From: Lignipirellula cremea
GTDB taxonomy: Bacteria; Planctomycetota; Planctomycetia; Pirellulales; Pirellulaceae
Assembly (NCBI RefSeq): GCF_007751035.1
Contig: NZ_CP036433.1
Span: 3,205,001 to 3,269,000 of the forward strand
Direction of reading: 5' to 3'
DNA: 64,000 nt
Below, piece by piece: positions 42,186 through 51,312 of this stretch. The notes under the pieces are model-generated. The model was not told the DNA's origin and ran no database searches. It saw only the letters and a program-made list of their open reading frames with translations. Position 1 is the first letter of the stretch. Each line of letters opens with the position of its first letter. Made by a program: the position numbers and the translations under genes.

Positions 42186-42341
42186 CCGCTGGCCCAATTC
42201 TATGCCGGCCGGCGGACAACACGGCCGCCGGCCGCGCGAACGCGGGGCGTCTCTTCCGTGTCCTGGGTGGCGACCGTTTCGTCGTTGCAACGGTTGCCGT
42301 CGCAGCGGCCCCCACGAAAATCCTTGCCGGAGCCGCCAGCC

Positions 42342-42632
42342 GTGAGTCCTTCTCCTTCCACCCCTTGCCGTCTGTGTGGACGTTTCACCAAACGTTCGCT
42401 GACGGAGCATCATTTGATTCCGGTGACGTGTCACCGCAACAAGTGGTTCCAGAAGAACTTTACGCGAGAGCAGATGCGGTGCACGATCGACGTCTGCCCT
42501 GACTGCCACGGAGCCATCCACCGTTTTGAACCGCGGGAAAAGAACCTCGGCCGGTACTGGAACACGGTCGAGAAACTTCAGTCACACCCGCAGCTCTCCC
42601 GTTTTCTGGCCTGGGTCAGCAAGCAGAAGTAA
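42342..42632 (+). CDS. small HNH-like zinc protein
   Basis: A GTG at 42342 gives 96 residues; the frame stays open to 42258. The core is an HNH/zinc-finger type: CRLCGRFTKRSLTEHHLIP (CxxC and HH), then CTIDVCPDCHGAIHRF (CxxCH). The pattern fits a small HNH nuclease-like domain, but catalytic competence cannot be judged. No toxin, phage or restriction partner is adjacent. Confidence 0.7.
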   Translation: MSPSPSTPCRLCGRFTKRSLTEHHLIPVTCHRNKWFQKNFTREQMRCTIDVCPDCHGAIHRFEPREKNLGRYWNTVEKLQSHPQLSRFLAWVSKQK

Positions 42633-42641
42633 GGACCGCAT

Positions 42642-42718
42642 GTAGCCGAAGTCGTCAGACTCTGGAGGGCGGATTCGGCCCGATAGAAACGGCGGCCAAA
42701 CTCTGGCGCGTTCAGCTA
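42642..42718 (-). repeat. 78-bp dispersed palindromic repeat, copy 2
   Basis: The reverse complement aligns end to end with 23472-23549, sharing TAGCTGAA, CAGAGTTTGGCCGCCGTTT-like and TCGGCTACATGC segments. It lies between the HNH and DUF1338 genes. Confidence 0.8.
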
Positions 42719-42753
42719 TGGGGGGCAAGGGGCGGCGAATGTGCCGGCCGGAA

Positions 42754-42783
42754 TTGGTCGTCGTGCGGGCTTGCGCCTATAAT
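42754..42783 (+). promoter_or_regulatory. promoter for the DUF1338 gene
   Basis: TTGGTC (42754-42759) and a perfect TATAAT (42778-42783) are 18 bases apart. Its position supports the ATG at 42863 rather than the open frame from 42788. Confidence 0.55.
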
Positions 42784-42862
42784 AAGTTTGACCCGCTGGC
42801 ACAGGACTTTCGTCCTGGGGATTGCGGGGCGCCTGCGACGCTACTTGCCCAAGGAGTGCATC

Positions 42863-43813
42863 ATGTCGTCTGCTTCGACCCAGGGTCCGCACGCCCGGAT
42901 TGAAACCGACTCGCCGCGTCATCGGTTTGCTTTGCGGCTGTTTGACCGGCTGTGGGCCCGCTATCGTGAGCGTGTTTCTTATGTGGCCGATTACGAAAAG
43001 GTCGTGGCGGACGCGGGCGCGCAGTTTGTGAACGACCATATCGCGTTTCGCACGCTTGCGTGTCAGACTCCGGCCGTCGGGCTGTTTGCGCTGGCGCGCA
43101 TTTTTGAAGCGCTCGATTATCGGCCGGCCGGCTGTTACTTCTTTCCCGACAAGCGGCTCACGGCGATGCACTACGCGCATCCGCACCCGCAGTTTCCCAA
43201 GCTGTTTCTTTCGGAACTGCATGTCTGGGAGCTGACGCCCGGCGTACGGGAGTTGATTTACTGCACGGCCGCCAGCCACCGTCCGCTGGTGAGCGATGAA
43301 CTGCTGTCCCAGTTAACCGGACTGGAGGAAGACGATCCCAGTGAAGCGACGCTGCTGGATACGGTCGTCGATACCTTCCACACGCTCCCCTGGCGGCCGC
43401 CGACGCCGGCCGTGGTCGAGGCGGTCAACGCGGAAAGCCAGTACGCCGCCTGGGTGCTGGCCCATGGTTATAACGTGAACCACTTTACCGCTTTGATCAA
43501 CTCGCACCAGGTTGCGTCGCTGGATTCGATCGAGAAAACGATCGCCGCCCTGCAGGCCGCCGGCGTGCCGATGAAGAGTGAGATCGAAGGGAAGCCCGGC
43601 TCCAAGCTACGCCAAACGGCGACCGCCGCCGTGGAGATCGACGTGCCGCTGGAAGGCGGAGACTTGCCGTGGAGTTACGCCTACTTTGAGCTGGCCGAGC
43701 GGAACGACTGGACCGATCCCGAAACGGGCGAAACGGCCCGCTTTGAAGGCTTCCTGGGACCGCAAGCGACCCAGCTGTTTGAAATGACCCGCCGGCCGGA
43801 AAGCGGCAAGTAA
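42863..43813 (+). CDS. 2-oxoadipate dioxygenase/decarboxylase-type protein (DUF1338)
   Basis: An AAGGAG site lies six bases before the ATG, giving 316 residues. DUF1338 enzymes of the HglS/YdcJ type convert 2-oxoadipate to D-2-hydroxyglutarate in lysine catabolism with a mononuclear metal. Likely metal ligands are the His in NDHIAFRTL, the His in NVNHFTALI and the Glu in AYFELAERND. The substrate Arg should be in the first of these (HIAFRTL). No other lysine-catabolic gene is adjacent. Confidence 0.87.
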   Translation: MSSASTQGPHARIETDSPRHRFALRLFDRLWARYRERVSYVADYEKVVADAGAQFVNDHIAFRTLACQTPAVGLFALARIFEALDYRPAGCYFFPDKRLTAMHYAHPHPQFPKLFLSELHVWELTPGVRELIYCTAASHRPLVSDELLSQLTGLEEDDPSEATLLDTVVDTFHTLPWRPPTPAVVEAVNAESQYAAWVLAHGYNVNHFTALINSHQVASLDSIEKTIAALQAAGVPMKSEIEGKPGSKLRQTATAAVEIDVPLEGGDLPWSYAYFELAERNDWTDPETGETARFEGFLGPQATQLFEMTRRPESGK

Positions 43814-43915
43814 CCTGGCGGATAACGCCTCGGGGTAGCAGCGACGAAGGACCCGTCGGCAACGGCTGCGCCGACGGGATTGATCGCCTGAAGAATCGTA
43901 TTCGTGCGGCAGTTC

Positions 43916-46900
43916 TTATTTCGCCTGCAGCACTTCCACGCCGGACAGGACGGCCGGCGCATTGGTCTGGGAAGCGAACTTCAGCCGCAGCTTGCCATCG
44001 GCCGGTACGGCGACGGTGAACGTTTTGATGACCGCCGCTCCGCTTTCCGCTGTCGCCTGGGCGATGTCGAAGTCGTTCAGCAGCGACTCCTTGCCGGCCG
44101 ACAGATCGAAGACGCGTTCGCCGGGCGCCTTGTCGCCGGGTTCATAAAAGACGAGCCGCAAACGGGCCTGGCCGGTAAACTCCAGCGGAATCACCAGCTC
44201 TTCGATTCCCTCGACGCCGGAAGCGGCGACCCAGTTGAGCTCGCCGGCCGCCAGCTGGGAACTGTGCACGCGGAACTTGCCGGCGGCTTCCGGCAGCACC
44301 TCGGCCCCATAAGGACGCCAGAGCACGCCGTCGGCGTCGCGGCGATCGCCGGGGGCGGCGAGGTTTACGCCAAAGCCCAGCGGGTCGATGTTCTCGCCAG
44401 TCGCCCAGAGTTCGGCTTCGGGCATGTGCACCAGCGCCAGCGAGGTCTGGTTCTGGTAAGCACAGGTGCAGGTTCGCGTATAGTCAGGCGCGTTGAGCAG
44501 ACCGTCGGCGACGATCAGGTTGTTGGTGCAACTGGAGCGGAAACCGCCTACGTTGCCGGTGCCCGACTGGCTGGCCAGGTCGTAGTAGCCAGCGGCCCCG
44601 GAACGGAAGGTGAGCAGGTGCTCGCTGGCGACGGCCGTGTTGCAGCCATAGGCCCGGGCGTAGGTCCAGCCGGTGGCTTCCCCCGTTTTCATATCGACGC
44701 TGAACCCGCCGCCGCCGTTGGTGATGATCTTGTCGCGCCAGAGCATGCACGGGCCGCCGTAGGTCAGATCGTTTTTCCAGAGCACTTCGCCGTCGGCGCC
44801 GCGATAAGCTGTCATCCCTTTGCTGACCTCATCGCCAGCGCGGTCGCGATAGAAACTGCCGGCCTGCAGCAGCAGGTCGTGGGCGGCTGAGTAATTCAAA
44901 AACGTGCCAAACACATTCTCCTGCGTTTGCCAAACGGGCTTGCCGGTCCGCAGGTCGAGAGCGTACAGCGTGGGTGAGCCAGTCGGTTCAAAGCCGCGCC
45001 GGCGAAGCAGGTCGATTCGTTTCTGGGTGAGATTATCGATACAGAAAAGTTTGTCGCCGCCAATCGCAATGTTGTTATGGCGGAAGTTAAACTCGGCGTC
45101 CCGGCTCCAGAGCATCTTGCCGGTGGTCCGATCGAAAACGACCAGCGTGCGGCTGCCCGAGGCGTGGGTCGCCGGCTTGTCGTCGACCGTCACCAGCGAA
45201 GACGCGGCGATCAGCAGGTCGCCGGAAACGGCCAGATAGCCCCAGGCTTCCGGCTTGTCGGCGATCACATGCGGGAAGGTCCGCAGTGTTTTACCGGTGG
45301 CCGCATCCAGCTCCAGCAAATCGAACCCCTGGAAGAGATAAATGCGATCCGGCAAGGAAACGTAGTTGCTGCCCGTTTCCCCCGCTCCGGCGAAGTGCGC
45401 GGTGATGTTGTAGTATTCACCCACCCCGGGCAGATCGCGCTGCCAGAGCAGCCGGCCCGTATAAGCGTCGACGGCCCGCAGCATGTCGGGACCTTCCACA
45501 ATCACGCGGCCGCCCGCGACCTGGGGCGAGGGCCCATGGCCGTGCCGCGGCAGGACATCGTCGTGCGAAGGACCGCCCCACCAGAGAATGCCAAACGGCG
45601 CTTTGACGCGATGATCGGTGGAGACGCAGCTTTGACCCGGGTCGGCGTATTGATGGGTCCAGTCGGCCGCACCCGGCAAGGCGCCTGCCTTGACGACGAC
45701 GGTCCAGTCGCCGGCGCGGCGGATCTGCGCCTGGGGATCATGCTCGGCCGCGGCAAAGGCCGCATGCTGCTGCTCGGTTGTCGGCCAGACGGCTGTGCCC
45801 CCATAGGGACGGAGCGCCGTGAACCAGGCCGCTTCATCGTTGTCCAGGGAAACCGCGGGATCGCTCACGACGATCAAATTCGCCAGGTACGACGGCAACG
45901 GAAACGCCGCTGGCGAACCGCTCGCCTGGCGCACGGCGACGCGGCGGCCGTACAGCCCTTGCGCCTGCAGCCGCTGCCGTAGAGCGGCCACCTGATCGGC
46001 GTCGCTGTCGACCACCAGCAGCGAGTATTCGGTTTGTTTGACCAGCTCTTCCACCAGCGCCGGATTGTCGGCTCCCAGCAGCACGGCCCAGCCCTGCTGG
46101 CCGGGGACAGCAGCCAGAATCTGCGCGACCTGTTCGCCGGCAGCGGCGGTCAAGCTGGCGTCGATTACATCCGGTTGCGATCCAGCTTCGGCGGAGACAG
46201 CGGCGGTTGTCGCGTCGGCGTCGCCGGCGCCATAACAGTACAGGCGGGAACCGGCCACCACGTACAGGCGGTCATCGGCCGCGATCATTGTTTCCACAGG
46301 TGCGTCGAGCGAAGCCGACCAGGACGGCTCGATATCGCCGGCATCGGTCGTCGGCGTTTCATACGCCAGAATCTGCTGTTCCGCTGTCGCATACAGGCGA
46401 TTGCCTGCTTTGAGCAGCAGTTCCTCGGCCCCGACCAGTCGGCCGCTGGCCTGGCGGGTGCGTTCCCGCTTCGTTTCGCTGGCCACCGGCTTACCGAAAC
46501 GATCCAGTTTTGGCTTTGTCGACTCCGTTGCTTTGAGGCTCGCAATGGCCAGGCGATCGCTTTCCAGGTAGTACAGCGACTGACCGTCGTTCAGCACAGG
46601 GGTGACCCCTTTGACCGCGTCGCCGTTCTGAGCGCTGAAGGTCTGCCCGGCTACGTAGAACTCATCCGGTCCGACGGAGACTTCGTAGTGGCCGTGCTTC
46701 TTGTCGTAAGGAAAGTAGTCCAGAGCGCCTGTCGCCAGGTCGTAAACGGCTGGCATGGAACGGCCGCCCGGCACGAACAGGCGTCCGTCGCCGACGGCCA
46801 GATAGCCTTGCGGAGAAACCGTACCGAACGCCTTGGCGCCGTGCGGATGGGTGATGTAGTTCATGGAGTCGCCGCTGTTGGTCCAAAGCGGCTGGCCCGA

Positions 46901-47533
46901 TTCCAGATCGACCGCATGGACGAACACGCCCATGAACGGCCAGATGCCGGCGGCAAAGTAGACGACGTCGTTTTCCAGCACCGGGGCGCCGCGGGCGGGC
47001 CAGGAGGAGATCAGCCGTTCGTTCCCCAGTACGGGCCGGTCCTCGGGTCCGCCGCGGAACTTCCAGTGCAGACGCCCGTCGTCGGCGGAAACGCAGTACA
47101 GGCAGCCATCGTCGGAAACGAAGCAGACCTGGTCGCCGGCGACCAGCGGCGCAAAACGCACCGGGCCGTCGGTTGTGTACCGCCATAACTCTTTGCCGGT
47201 CGTCGCTTCATAGGCGGTCACACAGTCGTTGACGGTGGAGGGGACGAAGATGCGTCCGTCGGCCGCCACCGGTTCCGGCACGGCGTCGAACTGCAGCTTG
47301 TACTGCGACGCAGGCCAGGCCGGCTGCGGCGCGGGCAAATCACGACTCCACTGCAGCTGCATCTTCTCCGGCAGGCCGTGGGGCGAGCTGCCGCCCCGCT
47401 GCGCATCGAAGCGCCGCTGCGGCCAGGCCCCAGCGGCGAAGGCCGTCCCCGCGGGGACCAGCAGGACTCCCGAGCAGGCGAGTGTCACAAGGGCTATGAG
47501 TATCTGGCGGCAAACAAACGGGCGGGCAGTCAT
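43916..47533 (-). CDS. large secreted PQQ-like beta-propeller protein
   Basis: The protein has 1205 residues; AGGAGA lies upstream of the ATG. A signal peptide (LIALVTLACSGVLLVPAGTAFA) is followed by PQQ-type blades such as AYEATTGKELWRY, VDAYTGRLLWQRDLPG, LDAATGKTLRTFP, FDRTTGKMLWSRD and LDLRTGKPVWQT. The middle (about 450-640) is a different, Rossmann-like segment with LLVVDSDADQVAALRQRLQA, recalling a methyltransferase fold. The last 120 residues look like a beta-sandwich. No catalytic PQQ ligand set is evident. Structural or sensing roles are as likely as dehydrogenase activity. Confidence 0.85.
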   Translation of the reverse strand: MTARPFVCRQILIALVTLACSGVLLVPAGTAFAAGAWPQRRFDAQRGGSSPHGLPEKMQLQWSRDLPAPQPAWPASQYKLQFDAVPEPVAADGRIFVPSTVNDCVTAYEATTGKELWRYTTDGPVRFAPLVAGDQVCFVSDDGCLYCVSADDGRLHWKFRGGPEDRPVLGNERLISSWPARGAPVLENDVVYFAAGIWPFMGVFVHAVDLESGQPLWTNSGDSMNYITHPHGAKAFGTVSPQGYLAVGDGRLFVPGGRSMPAVYDLATGALDYFPYDKKHGHYEVSVGPDEFYVAGQTFSAQNGDAVKGVTPVLNDGQSLYYLESDRLAIASLKATESTKPKLDRFGKPVASETKRERTRQASGRLVGAEELLLKAGNRLYATAEQQILAYETPTTDAGDIEPSWSASLDAPVETMIAADDRLYVVAGSRLYCYGAGDADATTAAVSAEAGSQPDVIDASLTAAAGEQVAQILAAVPGQQGWAVLLGADNPALVEELVKQTEYSLLVVDSDADQVAALRQRLQAQGLYGRRVAVRQASGSPAAFPLPSYLANLIVVSDPAVSLDNDEAAWFTALRPYGGTAVWPTTEQQHAAFAAAEHDPQAQIRRAGDWTVVVKAGALPGAADWTHQYADPGQSCVSTDHRVKAPFGILWWGGPSHDDVLPRHGHGPSPQVAGGRVIVEGPDMLRAVDAYTGRLLWQRDLPGVGEYYNITAHFAGAGETGSNYVSLPDRIYLFQGFDLLELDAATGKTLRTFPHVIADKPEAWGYLAVSGDLLIAASSLVTVDDKPATHASGSRTLVVFDRTTGKMLWSRDAEFNFRHNNIAIGGDKLFCIDNLTQKRIDLLRRRGFEPTGSPTLYALDLRTGKPVWQTQENVFGTFLNYSAAHDLLLQAGSFYRDRAGDEVSKGMTAYRGADGEVLWKNDLTYGGPCMLWRDKIITNGGGGFSVDMKTGEATGWTYARAYGCNTAVASEHLLTFRSGAAGYYDLASQSGTGNVGGFRSSCTNNLIVADGLLNAPDYTRTCTCAYQNQTSLALVHMPEAELWATGENIDPLGFGVNLAAPGDRRDADGVLWRPYGAEVLPEAAGKFRVHSSQLAAGELNWVAASGVEGIEELVIPLEFTGQARLRLVFYEPGDKAPGERVFDLSAGKESLLNDFDIAQATAESGAAVIKTFTVAVPADGKLRLKFASQTNAPAVLSGVEVLQAK

Positions 47534-47777
47534 CCGGGCGACTCTCCTGGACAGGGGATAGATCAGTTCTATCTTATCTAACCCATCCGCCTGGCTCGAT
47601 AGGCGGCCAGAGAAAACAGGGTGCTACTTCGCCGGCGGCAATCTTCCGGCGATCCTGCAGCTTTTTGCCGTTTTTGCCGGGGATATTCCCCTTTCGGTGT
47701 TTTTCCCTTTCTGGGATACTCCCGCCCCGGTCCATTCGACGGGCAAACCCTGTTCCTTCGCGACTTAGCGGAATTGC

Positions 47778-48542
47778 ATGACGGTTACCTCGATACTCAT
47801 CCCGCACTCGGGTGCTGGCGGCCGACTGGCCGATCAGTTGCCCATGTTGTGCACGCATCTGGCGGCTGCCGTTCCGTACGAGATTCTGGCAATCGATGCG
47901 GCGGGTGCTACGCAAGCCGCTCCGGAATTGCTGGCTCTGGCGGAAACGCTGCCGGCGTTGCGAATCTTCCAGCTGCAGGCGAAAGCCAGCCTGGCGGCCG
48001 CACTGAGCGTTGGCATTGAAGCCTCCCAGGGCGACCGGCTGGCCTTGCTGGAAGCGGGGCGTCGTTACCGTCCCGACGAGCTGCAGCACCTGTTCCGCTC
48101 GCTGTCCCGCGCCGACCTGGTGTATGGCCGCACGCGGCGACGCGGCTGGTCGAAAGCCTGGCTGCGCGTGGCGAGGATACCGCGGTGGCTGCTGCTGGGG
48201 CTGCAGGTGCGCGATCCGGACTGCCGGTTCTGGGCCGCCCGGAAAGAGGCCCTGGCGGGACTCAATCTGCCCCGGGGAATGTACCGTTATCTGCCCAATC
48301 TGGTCGCTGCCCGCGGCTTTCGTGTGGCGGAAACCGTGTGCGAACCATCCTCCACCCAGGATGCGCTCGACGACGGCTGGCCGAACCCGGGCGATTTGCT
48401 GGCGGCCTGGTGGCTGGTGCGCCGGACCAAACCGGTTGAATTTCGTGAGATCACGATCGAAGACCGGTCCGACGGACACGATCGCCGCAGGGCGAATATT
48501 TTGGAACTGCCTTCTCAACTCTCGCGGCGGAAATCGGCCTGA
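47778..48542 (+). CDS. family 2 glycosyltransferase-like protein
   Basis: This 254-residue protein has a GT2-like N-terminus (TSILIPHSGAGGRL, EILAIDAAGATQAAPELLAL, GDRLALLEAGRRYRPDELQH) but lacks a clear DXD, so it may be a diverged or inactive relative. FRSLSRADLVYGRTRRRGWSK and DPDCRFWAARKEAL match the DPM1-type C-terminal half. Its stop overlaps the lpxB start by one base, suggesting coupled expression and a link to lipid A or outer-membrane glycolipid (inference). Confidence 0.72.
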   Translation: MTVTSILIPHSGAGGRLADQLPMLCTHLAAAVPYEILAIDAAGATQAAPELLALAETLPALRIFQLQAKASLAAALSVGIEASQGDRLALLEAGRRYRPDELQHLFRSLSRADLVYGRTRRRGWSKAWLRVARIPRWLLLGLQVRDPDCRFWAARKEALAGLNLPRGMYRYLPNLVAARGFRVAETVCEPSSTQDALDDGWPNPGDLLAAWWLVRRTKPVEFREITIEDRSDGHDRRRANILELPSQLSRRKSA

Positions 48543-49762
48543 TGAGAATTTTCTTTTCTGCTGGCGAACCCAGCGGCGATCTGCATGGCGCCAACCTGAT
48601 CCGCGACCTCCGCGAGCAATCGGGCGACGAGGTGGAATGCGTCGGTTTCGGCGGACCCAAAATGGCCGACGCTGGCTGCCGGCTGCACTTCGATCTGACC
48701 GAACTGGCCGTGATGGGCCTGATCGAACCCTTGAAACATATCTCCACCTTCTGGTCGTTATATCGCAGCGCCGATCGCTACTTCCATAACCACCATGTCG
48801 ATGCGGTGGTGCTGATCGACTACCCGGGTTTTAACTGGTGGATCGCCAAGGCCGCCAAGGCGCACGGGGTGCCCGTCTTTTACTACGGCGCGCCGCAAAT
48901 GTGGGCCTGGGCCCGTTGGCGGGTGAAGAAAATGCGACGCCTGGTGGACCACGTCCTTTGCAAGCTGCCGTTCGAAAAAGACTGGTACAGCAAGCACGGC
49001 TGCAACGCGACCTATGTCGGTCATCCTTACTATGACGATATCGAACGCACTCAGCTCGACGCCGCCTTTGTGGAAAAGTTACGCAGCGTCAAAGATCCGT
49101 TGGTGGCGATCCTGCCAGGCTCGCGCACGCGGGAACTGGTCAGCAATCTGCCGACCTTTCTGAAGACGGTCGACAACATTCGCCGGGAGCTTCCCAACGT
49201 GCGATTTGCGGTCGGCGCTTTTAACGAACGTCTGGCGAAACTGGCTCGGACCGAGATCGCCGAACGAAATCTCAACGTCGACGTGTATGTGGGCCGCACT
49301 TCGGAACTGATGGCGGAAGCCGATTGCTGCATGGCCTGCAGCGGGTCCGTCTCGCTGGAGTTGCTGCATTACGCCAAACCGACCGTAATCCTGTACAAGG
49401 TGCAGTCGTACAACATGATGCTGCAGTGGTTCTTCCGCAAAGTGAAGTACATCACCCTGGTGAACCTGCTGGCGGCCGACGATCCTTTCGACCCGGACGT
49501 TTCCCTGTACGATCCCAACAGCCCGGACGCCGCCAAGGCGCCGTTTCCCGAGTACCTGACTTCTGAAGACAAGTCTGACTGGATCGCCTACCACGTGATC
49601 CAGTGGCTAACCGACGAGTCGCAGCGGAACGCGTGCGTCGACAAGCTGATCGACCTGCGGGAACGCTACGCCCAGCCCGGCGCCTCGCGCAAGGCAGCCG
49701 ACTACATTCTGGGAGAACTGACCGCCGCCGCACCGGCCCAGCAGTTGCGACCGGCCGCGTAG
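48542..49762 (+). CDS. lpxB: lipid-A-disaccharide synthase
   Basis: LpxB joins UDP-2,3-diacylglucosamine to lipid X to form the lipid A disaccharide at the inner membrane. The 406-residue protein has the full signature: FFSAGEPSGDLHGANLI, VECVGFGGPKMADAGC, LAVMGLIEPLKH, DYPGFNWWIAKAAKAHGVPV, YYGAPQMWAWARWRVKKM and VGHPYYDDI. ACSGSVSLELLHYAKPTVI lies near the donor site. Its presence supports a lipid A-containing outer membrane in this organism. Confidence 0.95.
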   Translation: MRIFFSAGEPSGDLHGANLIRDLREQSGDEVECVGFGGPKMADAGCRLHFDLTELAVMGLIEPLKHISTFWSLYRSADRYFHNHHVDAVVLIDYPGFNWWIAKAAKAHGVPVFYYGAPQMWAWARWRVKKMRRLVDHVLCKLPFEKDWYSKHGCNATYVGHPYYDDIERTQLDAAFVEKLRSVKDPLVAILPGSRTRELVSNLPTFLKTVDNIRRELPNVRFAVGAFNERLAKLARTEIAERNLNVDVYVGRTSELMAEADCCMACSGSVSLELLHYAKPTVILYKVQSYNMMLQWFFRKVKYITLVNLLAADDPFDPDVSLYDPNSPDAAKAPFPEYLTSEDKSDWIAYHVIQWLTDESQRNACVDKLIDLRERYAQPGASRKAADYILGELTAAAPAQQLRPAA

Positions 49763-49789
49763 CGCAACCGGCACGTTGTGGAACTGGCA

Positions 49790-49813
49790 CGTAGTGGACC
49801 TGGCCACAAGTCC
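49790..49813 (+). repeat. 24-nt dispersed repeat, copy 4
   Basis: GTAGTGGACCTGGCCACAAG plus TCCC; identical to the reverse complement of 37709-37732. A half copy (GTTGTGGAACTGGCAC) directly precedes it. It lies between convergent lpxB and DUF1501 genes. Confidence 0.85.
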
Positions 49814-49822
49814 CTTAACGCT

Positions 49823-51175
49823 CTAAAGCAGCTCCCGGATCGGTTCCCGTTCTTCCAGAATGTATCGCGGCCGGCCGAAATGATCGGGATACGTGCGTCC
49901 CGGGTCGATGCCCAAATGCCGGTAGATCATCGCCAGCACATTCTGCGGCTGATAGGGCGCCGACGTCGGGACTTCCGCCTTGTCGTTCGACGAGCCAATC
50001 ACCTGTCCCATCCGATAGTCGCCGCCGGCGATCAGGGCACTGAAGACATTCGGCCAATGGTCCCGGCCGGTGCGTTTGACATTGATCCGGGGAGATCGGC
50101 CGAATTCGCCCATCGCCACCACCAGCACGTCCTGGTTCAAACCGCGATCATGCAGATCGCTAATCAAAGTCGCCAGTCCCTGGTCGTAAGCCGGGCCTGC
50201 GATTTTCATCGGCTGGAGGATTCCATCGTGATCGTCCCAGCCCCCGCCTGATCCGCCCGGCGGCATGACCTGGACGAAAGTGACGCCGGCTTCCACCAGT
50301 CGGCGAGCCAGGAGGAAACTCTGCCCGGTGCGGTTCATGCCGTAACGTTGGCGCATCCGCTCCGGCTCTTGCGAAAGATCAAACGCCTTTTGCGCTCCAC
50401 CGCCGGTGACCATGTCGAAAGCACGCTGTTGAAACGGGTCCGACGAAGCCGAGGCCGCGTCGCTTGTGCGGCGAACCTGATCCAGCTGCTGCAGTAAATG
50501 ACGGCGGTCCGAGATCCGACGAATCGACAATCCAGGCGGCGGCGACAGGTTCTGAACGGAAAAATCGGCCGTGCTGGGATCGTCCGACAAGGTGAACGGA
50601 TCATACGCGTTCCCCAGGTAGGAACCGCCTGCATATTTCCCGCCATCGCTGCGGCGCTGCATCAGGACATAGGCCGGCAGGCTCGCCGAGTTGGCTCCTC
50701 GACTGGCGGCGGCAACCGCCCCGGCGCCGGGGTTCCGGGGCAATTCATCGGAGCGACCGTCCGGATTGATGATGTAGCCCGTCTGAATTAAATGGCTGGC
50801 GGCGCGATGATTGGTCGACGCTTCATACTGATGGTGCAAGGAACGGATGATCGCCAGCTTGTCCGAAATCCTCGCCTGCTGCTGCATGTACTCCCCCAGG
50901 TGGACGCCGGGCGTCCGCGTCGCGATGGCGTCCAGCGGTCCGCGGATTTCAATCGGTGCGTCCGGCTTGGGGTCATACGTTTCCAGCTGGGAAGGACCGC
51001 CCTGCAGGAATACAAAAATCACTGCGGTTCGCCGCGGTGTGGGGCTGGCGTCGGCTCGCAATCGGAGCAAATCCGCCAGCGACAATCCGCCCAGCGTCAT
51101 GGCGCCGATCTGTAGCAGGCTGCGACGTGTCATCCCGGGCGTTTGGGCAAGCGAAGCTGGGCGAGGATGCAACAT
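49823..51175 (-). CDS. DUF1501 secreted protein
   Basis: From the ATG at 51175 (MLHPRPASLAQ) the protein has 450 residues; a TTG further up and an ATG at 51133 are alternatives. The Tat-like signal is MTRRSLLQIGAMTLGGLSLA. DUF1501 motifs: AVIFVFLQGGPSQLETYDPK, ISDKLAIIRSLHHQYEAST, LARRLVEAGVTFVQVMPPGG, VVAMGEFGRSPRIN and GRDHWPNVFSALIAGG. No DUF1549/DUF1553 gene is adjacent; the nearest is 4.8 kb away in the opposite orientation. Confidence 0.91.
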   Translation of the reverse strand: MLHPRPASLAQTPGMTRRSLLQIGAMTLGGLSLADLLRLRADASPTPRRTAVIFVFLQGGPSQLETYDPKPDAPIEIRGPLDAIATRTPGVHLGEYMQQQARISDKLAIIRSLHHQYEASTNHRAASHLIQTGYIINPDGRSDELPRNPGAGAVAAASRGANSASLPAYVLMQRRSDGGKYAGGSYLGNAYDPFTLSDDPSTADFSVQNLSPPPGLSIRRISDRRHLLQQLDQVRRTSDAASASSDPFQQRAFDMVTGGGAQKAFDLSQEPERMRQRYGMNRTGQSFLLARRLVEAGVTFVQVMPPGGSGGGWDDHDGILQPMKIAGPAYDQGLATLISDLHDRGLNQDVLVVAMGEFGRSPRINVKRTGRDHWPNVFSALIAGGDYRMGQVIGSSNDKAEVPTSAPYQPQNVLAMIYRHLGIDPGRTYPDHFGRPRYILEEREPIRELL

Positions 51176-51312
51176 GACGACCACCACAGGCAGGAAAGAA
51201 CGCGGGACGCGGCGCCAATCGCCTGTCATCGCCGGGTGTAAACAAATCAACAGACGTTGATTTTATTGGTCTGGCTGGCGATTGCAAGCATCATCCTGCC
51301 CGCCGCCCCTGT

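Noticed and set aside
42788-42862. upstream start for the DUF1338 gene
   Set aside because: A TATAAT promoter at 42778-42783 would leave almost no leader, and the ATG at 42863 has a good AAGGAG site.
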